This document shows positions 57,481 to 64,000 of a DNA stretch of 64,000 bases, in pieces; positions within the stretch are counted from its first letter, which is position 1, and every line of letters begins with the position of its first letter. The translations under genes and the position numbers were made by a program. This stretch comes from Umbilicaria muhlenbergii. Lineage: Eukaryota; Ascomycota; Lecanoromycetes; Umbilicariales; Umbilicariaceae. The notes beneath the pieces are model-generated. The model did no database searches. It worked only from the letters and a program-made list of their open reading frames with translations, and was not told where the DNA came from. The stretch is taken from NCBI GenBank assembly GCA_000611775.1, contig KK106983.1:4903818-4967817 (forward strand). Direction: 5' to 3'.

Positions 57481-60200
57481 CTACCGACCGAAGGAGCTTC
57501 TTCTAATCTCTCCGATGGCTCGGCGCCGATGTACGGAGTCAGCAAACAAAGCCTCTATCAAATCTATGACTTCGTCCACAGAAAAGTACAAGCTCAGTTC
57601 TCCTTCTGACCAAAGATACTTGATGTCCACCAGAGAGCTCTCGAGAATATTAGAAAGGTACTGGAACTTTAGCCAGTGAGGAGTGTAGACCGCGGTAAGG
57701 GGCATTACTGCCTGATTGTCCCCACTAGAAGACCGTCTCGGCTGCTCGGGCGTGAACAACTCCTCCAGAGATGCAATACGATTGCAGAAGGAGGCCAAAC
57801 GCTGAGACTGGACCTCGGAGATATCACCCATGTCCTCCACGTCGACAATAATCTTATTGCAAACAGTCGAAAGAAGAGACCCCAATGATTGTAGCAGTGC
57901 CGAATGAGATAAGACAGCTTTCCACTGCTTATGAACGTCTCTGAGCCTGTCGACCACGGAAGCGATCGCTACATCGCACTCCTGTGCAAAAGGATGCTCC
58001 GTACAGTTTGCGAAGCCTTGGGCGCCGTCTAGTAAATCCCCAAGTATCGTTCGCTGAGACTCCATTTCTTTGCCATAGCACCGTTTACCAAAACCTTCGA
58101 GCGCAGAGACCGCGGCCGAGAGATCTAGTTTACCTGCGACCCGTGGATTTATATCGGGAGCGCGAGAAGCTTGCTCTCTAGCAAATGACCGTAGTTGCTC
58201 GCCCAGCCAGAGACTATCGTTGTATAGAAACATGCTGCCGCTCGGTCCGTGGGAATAGTAAGTCGGTGCCGTCGCCCGATACATGGCAAGGACCAGAGCC
58301 GGAAGAGAGAGCAGACCTGCTGCCGCCGGGTTGATTGGGGATTCGGCGTAGCTGCAACACTAAGTTAGCTGGTTGTTGCATTCCAATCTGCGCATCTTAA
58401 AATCAACGACTTACTCTGGATGCGCAAGGGTCTCGGCATCGGTTACGATTTGTTTGATGATTTCAAGGATCTCTTCTGGCAAAGCAGTGATATTGTACGT
58501 CTCCTTGAGAGTAACCTCCCGTTCAGTGCGATGAGATGTTGTATGGTTTCCGTTGTCTCTTGGAGAGATAGCGCGTGGGGAAACCTCGCCGTCATCATTG
58601 TCATCACGCCACCCCCATGCATCATTATCTACATCATTAGCACCATGGGTCTCTGGATCCTTGGCAGTCTGCTCTTCATTCGTGTCCTCGTCAAGTCCCC
58701 AAGCACTCACACCCTCCTCTTCCACCTCCTCGTCGCCCCTAGAAGCTGGCTTGTTGGAGCTAGGTGGCTCATCTTCTTCGTTGTCAGACCACCCTGCATC
58801 CCATTCATCTCCACCCTTGTTGCCAGTAAACAAATCATCCTCGCGTGTAACTAGTTGCGTTTCGATGCGTTCGACTGTCTTCGCATTTCCAAGGCCACGT
58901 ACCAAGAGCCTCCGTACTCGGTCGAGCGAAGTCTCACGGCGTTTGGTCAGCCAAACTCTTGGAGCGCGTTCAACCCATTCAACAAGATCATCCTTGCCAT
59001 GCCACCCATAAGATTCCACCTTGTCCGCGTAGTCTAGAACAACTGCTAGCATGGCTTGGAAGTCCTTCATGCCATCCAAATCCGGCGGTATTGAAGGAGA
59101 TAGCCATACTGATATCAATCTTGATGTTAAGCTTGGCATAAGCACCTCGGAAAGGGGGGCAGCAACGGAAGACGGTAAACGGGTTGCTAGGTAATCTATT
59201 ATTGCATTGATGTCAATGGACAGGGTTGCAATGCTAGTATCCGGAAGCCGTCCGGATATCTGAATATCATTTCCTTCGATACGTAAGTACCCCACCGTAC
59301 CATCGCTCTGGGGTTGAAGACGGGGCGTCAAGATAATCGCGTCAAAGTCCTTGCGGAATATCAAAATCTTGCTTTTGAGAAGATCCAGCCTTATCAGAGC
59401 TGTAACCACAGTGTCTATTTCGATCGTAGCGGACCCTGAGCGATGATCAGGACACGTTCTTTGAAGAAGAAATCGATAGGCTTACGCTGAATGTCATGGC
59501 TGATAGTGATCGTTTGAGAGTTGACATCCACCCGCATCAAAGCATTCCAGCATTCTGTCAGGGTTTCAATGACGCCCTTGCGTAAATCAAGAGCTTTTGC
59601 CCTCAAAACTTCAGCTATTCGTGCATGGTCACGGCTTCGCAACAACTGCAACTCGGTCTCTGCATTCTCCAGCAGCCCTACAGATTCCACCAGTCGATCA
59701 CTTAGAGCCGCCTCTTGTACGGACGTTAACGTATATCTGATGGTCTGTATCTGCGCGAGCGTTTCCGCCAACATTTCGTTGAAGATGACCTCGCCATTGA
59801 GTAAGTTGACCTTGCTGTCGGCATCCTGCACACTGGCTTGTAGCTGCTCCCCGTCCCTTGCCTGCCGAACAATCCCTTCAGCTGTGATCCTTGAGGCTTC
59901 GATGTCATCACGTAGCTGCTTCGCTTGGGAAATCCACCCATTGATGTCAGGGGCGGTGTCACGGCTAAGCTCACGAATGCTGGCCTATGATGTAAATCAA
60001 TCAGCTAAAGCCGTCTGATACTTTGAGCCGCCCCTTACCTTAACATCGAGACGAGCTTGTCCCAAAAGCTCCAGAATCACAGGTAACGCTAAAGATGGAA
60101 GTTCCGCCGAGATCACCTCCTCAGCTTCTGGGTAACCCCCATCCTGGATTGAGTGCACCAATGCCTGACCAAACGTATCATCGGAGATCTGCGACGGCAT
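57481..60200 (-). CDS. zw10: Centromere/kinetochore ZW10-family protein
   Basis: Four exons, 60200-60039, 59984-59486, 59414-58415 and 58351-57481, give 843 aa. Introns are 54, 71 and 63 bp. The N-terminal part is helical and coiled coil (LNGEVIFNEMLAETLAQIQT, LVESVGLLENAETELQLLRS). The middle is beta/alpha (VTALIRLDLLKSKILIFRK). An acidic disordered linker with repeated DAWGW/SAWGL-like motifs follows. The C-terminal ZW10 domain reads PAAAGLLSLPALVLAMYRAT, DSLWLGEQLRSFAREQ and WLKFQYLSNILESSLVDIKY. In fungi this family (Dsl1/ZW10) tethers Golgi-to-ER COPI vesicles. The acidic tryptophan-containing linker resembles the COPI-binding segment of Dsl1, which is an inference. Kinetochore function is not implied. 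Confidence 0.88.
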
Positions 60201-61144
60201 TCGGAGTGGCCTAAGCTGTAACCATATTTAAATGAACCGGGGGCAGCTTGCTCGACTGATATTTGTTTGCCTGTAGCTCGCATGTAACGTATCACCGCAG
60301 CTAGTGGGTAGCGAGGCTTGTACCGCTAAGTCACTACCTTAGGCAACAGTTGTGTCATATCATGATCCTAACAACGGAAAGATCTGTTCGGCAATCAGAT
60401 ATATACTCGGGGCAATAAAGAGCGGTGAAAGACGAAAGGACGAGTGTGGCGGAGTAAGCAGTTCCTCAATAGTGGTACATGGCCTAAAACCTCTGTTGTC
60501 TTTAGGCAGGAGTTCCTGGCCCCTTGTTTCCTGCAATCACCCAGTTTACACGGCCTCTTACAGGAGAATTCGTACAATTGCCTTGTAGCTGGTTGTCTAA
60601 TCTCAGGGTCACTTTGATAAAACAAGGCATAGATAGAAGTCTTTGTTTACCAGTTTTCTGCCTCTTCGATAGTTCTTCACCTACAGTGTGCTGGCATTCA
60701 CTCTGTAGGTACATCCTCATTCACTTTCGCACCGTTAGGCATCTTTATTGTACAGGAATGACTGGTCTTAGTCACACTTGATATCAGCCTTTTTCATCTC
60801 GCGCAGCTGTTCCATCATCATTTTGAGTGACGTTCTTAAAATGCTGCTTTGCCGCAATACGATAGTCTACTCCATTCTCCTACCAGCCCTATTGACAGTG
60901 TCGGCGACCCTCTTGTACCCTTGGTATGTTCTGCGGTGCCCGATCACCTGTTTCAATATGTGAAGATGCTCTGATACCTCTCTGAAGCACTGATGTTTTG
61001 CTGCTTCCCAGTTTAAACATGAGGGCGATTCGCGCTGACCTAATCCAAAACAGGTTGCGGCAGTTTGGGAGAGGAGCACAACCTTACATCCATCTAAAAA
61101 ACCCTATCACCAGGTCGTGGTCTTCAGCAGCCTTGCAAGTCATT
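60201..61144. promoter_or_regulatory. Divergent region, zw10 / M16-like protease
   Basis: About 940 bp between start codons, AT-rich, with no accepted gene. The protease frame is open upstream to about 60998. An in-frame ATG at 61019 would add 42 Arg-rich residues. Confidence 0.45.
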
Positions 61145-64000
61145 ATGCCGTCCATGGCGAGAAAAACGCATTTCAAGACCATCCAGAAGTTTGAAATGGA
61201 TTGGTCGCCAAGCGTGATCACTCAATACGAATCTGGAAGGACAGGCATGAGGGTGGTTGTTGTAGACCAGAAGGGGCCTAAAATCCTCGGATTCTTCGCG
61301 CTTGCTACCGAAATCCATGACGACTCAGGAGCCCCGCATACTTTGGAGCATTTGTGTTTCATGGGATCGAAAAACTACCGGTATAAGGGAGTCCTAGATA
61401 AACTTGCAACAAGAGCATACTCAACTACAAATGCATGGACTGCAACCGATCATACGGCGTACACATTAGATAGTGCGGGCTGGGAAAGCTTTGCGCAGAT
61501 ACTTCCTATCTATTTGGAGCATGTTATAGTGCCTACGCTTACAGACTCTGGATGTTACACGGAAGTGCATCATGTGGATGGCACAGGTCATGATGCTGGG
61601 GTTGTGTACTCAGAAATGCAAGGGGTACAGAACACCCAAGGGGAGCTCATGGAGTTAAGATCGAAGCGGCTCCTTTATCCTGAAGGCGTGGGCTTTCGTT
61701 ATGAGACTGGTGGTATGATGGAACAACTTCGTGTACTTACTGCAGATCGCATACGCCAATTTCATTCGGATATGTACCAGCCCAAGAATCTATGCCTTAA
61801 CATAGTTGGCGAAGTTGATCATGATGATTTGCTCGGCAAGTTAGATGAGTTCGAGGGCACCATTATTCAAGACATTCCTCCTCCCGACGCGCCATTCAAG
61901 AGACCGTGGACGGGATCTGCTCAGACACCGCCGCTTAAAAATGCGTCTGTCGAAACGGTCGAGTTTCCAGAGGAAGATGAGTCGTCGGGTGAAATCATGA
62001 TCAGCTTTCTTGGACCAGATTGCAATGATGATCTTCAAAGTAAGCACCCTCTATACCCCAGGCGCAAGGCGAAGAGAAATGGCAGTCAACCGTGAGGCCT
62101 TAAAATCCAACAAAATGGAAGAGGTTTCAAAAACGTCAACTATGCATGGGTTAAGATGTTGAATCTCACGTCTGCGCTCTCGAAACTTTCGAAAACAGCT
62201 TCTCGTCTTGGATTTGTCCAGCGGGTCCTCCCATTTATGACTGCCAATTATTTGAAACCTTTACCTGACGCAGTATAAGATGACGGCTAATTCATTTCAT
62301 AGTCAGTGCACTGAGCGTTCTATTGACCTACCTGGCGGGCTCGTCTGCCTCCATTCTTGAGAATACTCTTGTCGAAAAAGAGCAAGTTGCAAGTGCTGTA
62401 TATTACTCAACCGACAGCCGGCCAGACACTATCATCCAATTCGTCTTGAGTAGCGTTGAGGCAGATAAGCTACTGGAAGTACACAAAAGATTCTTTAAAG
62501 TTATAAAACATGCTGCAAGTAGTGAGCTTGACATGGACTACATGCTGGACTGTATCCGCAGGCAGAGGCGTGTTCTAAAAGCCTCCGCAGAGGCGTCTGC
62601 ATCTTTCTTCACAGATGCTATTATCACTGACTTTCTGTTCGGGGCGAGAGACGGGTCGAATTTGAGAGGCTTGGCATCATTACGCGAATATGATATTCTC
62701 GAGACCTGGAAGGACGCGCAGTGGAGACAGTATCTCACGAAATGGATTTCGGAAGCACCTCATGTCACTATCCTTGGAAAACCATCCGCTAAGCTGTCCA
62801 AAAAGCTCAAGGCGGAAGAGGAAGCTCGAGTTGCTGAGCAGAAGGGCCGCTTGGGGGAGAAAGGATTGAAAGAGATGGCGAGGAAGCTTGCCCAAGCAAT
62901 TGCTGAGAACGAGCGGGAGATCCCAAGAGAAATTTTCGAACGCTTCAAAGTCCCTGATACAAGCTCGATTCACTTCATCAATACCACAACGGCGCGCTCC
63001 GGCCTTGCTCGAAAGATGGGACCGTTGGACAACCCAATACAGAAGCTAGTGGATAAGGATGATACGGATCTACCTTTATTCATACATTTTGAACACATCC
63101 AGTCAAATTTTGTTAATATCAACCTCATCGTAGGTACCGGATCCATTCCCGCTGAACTCATGCCGTTGCTATCAATTTACATCGAAAACTTCTTCAACAC
63201 ACCTATCTCGCGGGACGGTGAAATAGTTGCTTTTGAAAAGGTGATCGTTGAGCTAGAGAAAGACACCGTTAGCTATACTATAGAATCGGGATCGTCTTTC
63301 GGGAATCCTGAGGTCCTCCGCATCCAATTCCAGGTCGAGATCGAAAAGTACGGTACCGCTATTCGCTGGTTGAGGACGATGCTCTGGGATAGTATGTTTG
63401 ACATAACGGTAACATCTCTTTCGTATACGAGAGCTCATAGAATCTAACCTAGTGGCGCAGAGACTTAAAGCCACGACTGCAAGGATATTATCAGATGTGC
63501 CGGAGGAAAAGCGCAGCGGAAACAGCGTACGATCTCAACCACCTAAATGTAGAAACAACATAAGTGGCCTTCCTCAGTAGTGGAACCCTCCTGATTACTC
63601 AGCAACCAGGCGATGAAGAGCATCTATTTCATGAATTCTAGAGGCCACTCAGCTCTACGTTCGGAAAATCGCTTTGCGTTGTTGAGGGTTAGATGGAGCC
63701 ACTGCTGGAGACTGCTAGCTGTGTTGAACTGCGCTCGCCGACCGGTACACGAACTAAGCTGACAGTTTTTAGATGGCCTACGCAGTTGAGACGATGATTC
63801 ACACGTCCCAAGAATCTATTGGTCGAGCCCGCAGTACTCTTGTCAAAGCCCTCTATCTGAAGCGTGTGAAGCGCCTCTTGGAGGACGAGCCTCAGACAAT
63901 AGTATCCCAGCTATCAGAAATTCGTTCTTCCCTCACCCAATTCTCCAACTTCCGCGTCTTCGTCATCGCCGATCTTGAAAAGCTCTCGAACCCCGTCTCC
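61145..64000 (+). CDS. M16-family zinc metalloprotease (partial)
   Basis: Exons 61145-62039, 62303-63408, 63461-63526 and 63773 to the window end; introns are 263, 52 and 246 bp. The 3' part lies outside the window. The inverted zinc motif HTLEH lies at residues 65-69 (SGAPHTLEHLCFMGSKNYRY), with the distal Glu expected in HDAGVVYSEMQGVQNTQGEL. The sequence follows a fungal cytosolic family related to yeast YOL098C (Sdd3): KTIQKFEMDWSPSVITQYES, HFINTTTARSGLARKMGPLD and later MAYAVETMIH. It cleaves peptides in a closed chamber in related enzymes. The substrate here is unknown. The start at 61145 (MPSMARKTHF) fits relatives. The upstream ATG at 61019 would give an Arg-rich, possibly mitochondrial leader, so location is open. 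Confidence 0.9.

Overview
The window is nuclear DNA of a filamentous ascomycete (Pezizomycotina). This rests on dense genes with short spliceosomal introns (mostly 50-90 bp, GT-AG, with CTAAC or CTGAC branch sites), fungal-type housekeeping proteins (pyruvate carboxylase without a mitochondrial presequence, Ies1, Spp2, Ytm1) and proteins I know only from this group. The class (Dothideomycetes or a relative) is a guess. I see 26 gene models with good support. Most exon joins were worked out by hand from frame and splice signals. No tRNA, rRNA, CRISPR array, transposon or viral relic was recognised.

Layout. 1-2.8 kb is gene-poor, with a possible unrecognised or decayed gene on the minus strand. 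2.8-8 kb carries a 2-oxoglutarate/Fe(II) oxygenase-like protein and a RING E3 ligase. 8.3-13.4 kb carries Rrp9 divergent from the 20S proteasome subunit Pre1, then the spliceosomal pseudo-deubiquitinase Sad1. 13.6-20.9 kb carries an unknown membrane protein divergent from Utp13, which converges on Spp2. 20.9-25.7 kb is more accessory: a broken small secreted-protein gene, a small orphan ORF, an F-box/TPR-like protein and the mitochondrial pyruvate carrier MPC1. 26-31 kb carries SmB divergent from ribosomal protein L11, plus two small conserved-looking proteins. 31.3-40.2 kb carries pyruvate carboxylase, proteasomal ATPase Rpt4 and enolase. 40.8-48.8 kb carries eIF3j, a Ser/Thr kinase and Ies1. 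50-55 kb carries Ded1, an ER cyclophilin and mitochondrial uS13. 55.7-64 kb carries Ytm1, ZW10 and an M16-like metalloprotease cut by the window edge.

Functionally this is a housekeeping block. Ribosome production (Rrp9, Utp13, Ytm1, L11, uS13m), translation initiation (eIF3j, Ded1), splicing (Sad1, Spp2, SmB), the proteasome (Pre1, Rpt4) and the pyruvate node (enolase, pyruvate carboxylase, MPC1) are interleaved. Several pairs share short divergent promoters.

The most unusual signals are compositional and in gene structure. About ten 0.5-1.5 kb patches switch from C-rich to G-rich on the + strand, always in that order whatever the gene direction. Introns split or directly follow start codons (pre1, rpl11, uS13m). 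Pyruvate carboxylase has 8- and 12-nt microexons. In the ER cyclophilin and in MPC1, retention of the last intron gives a different C-terminus.
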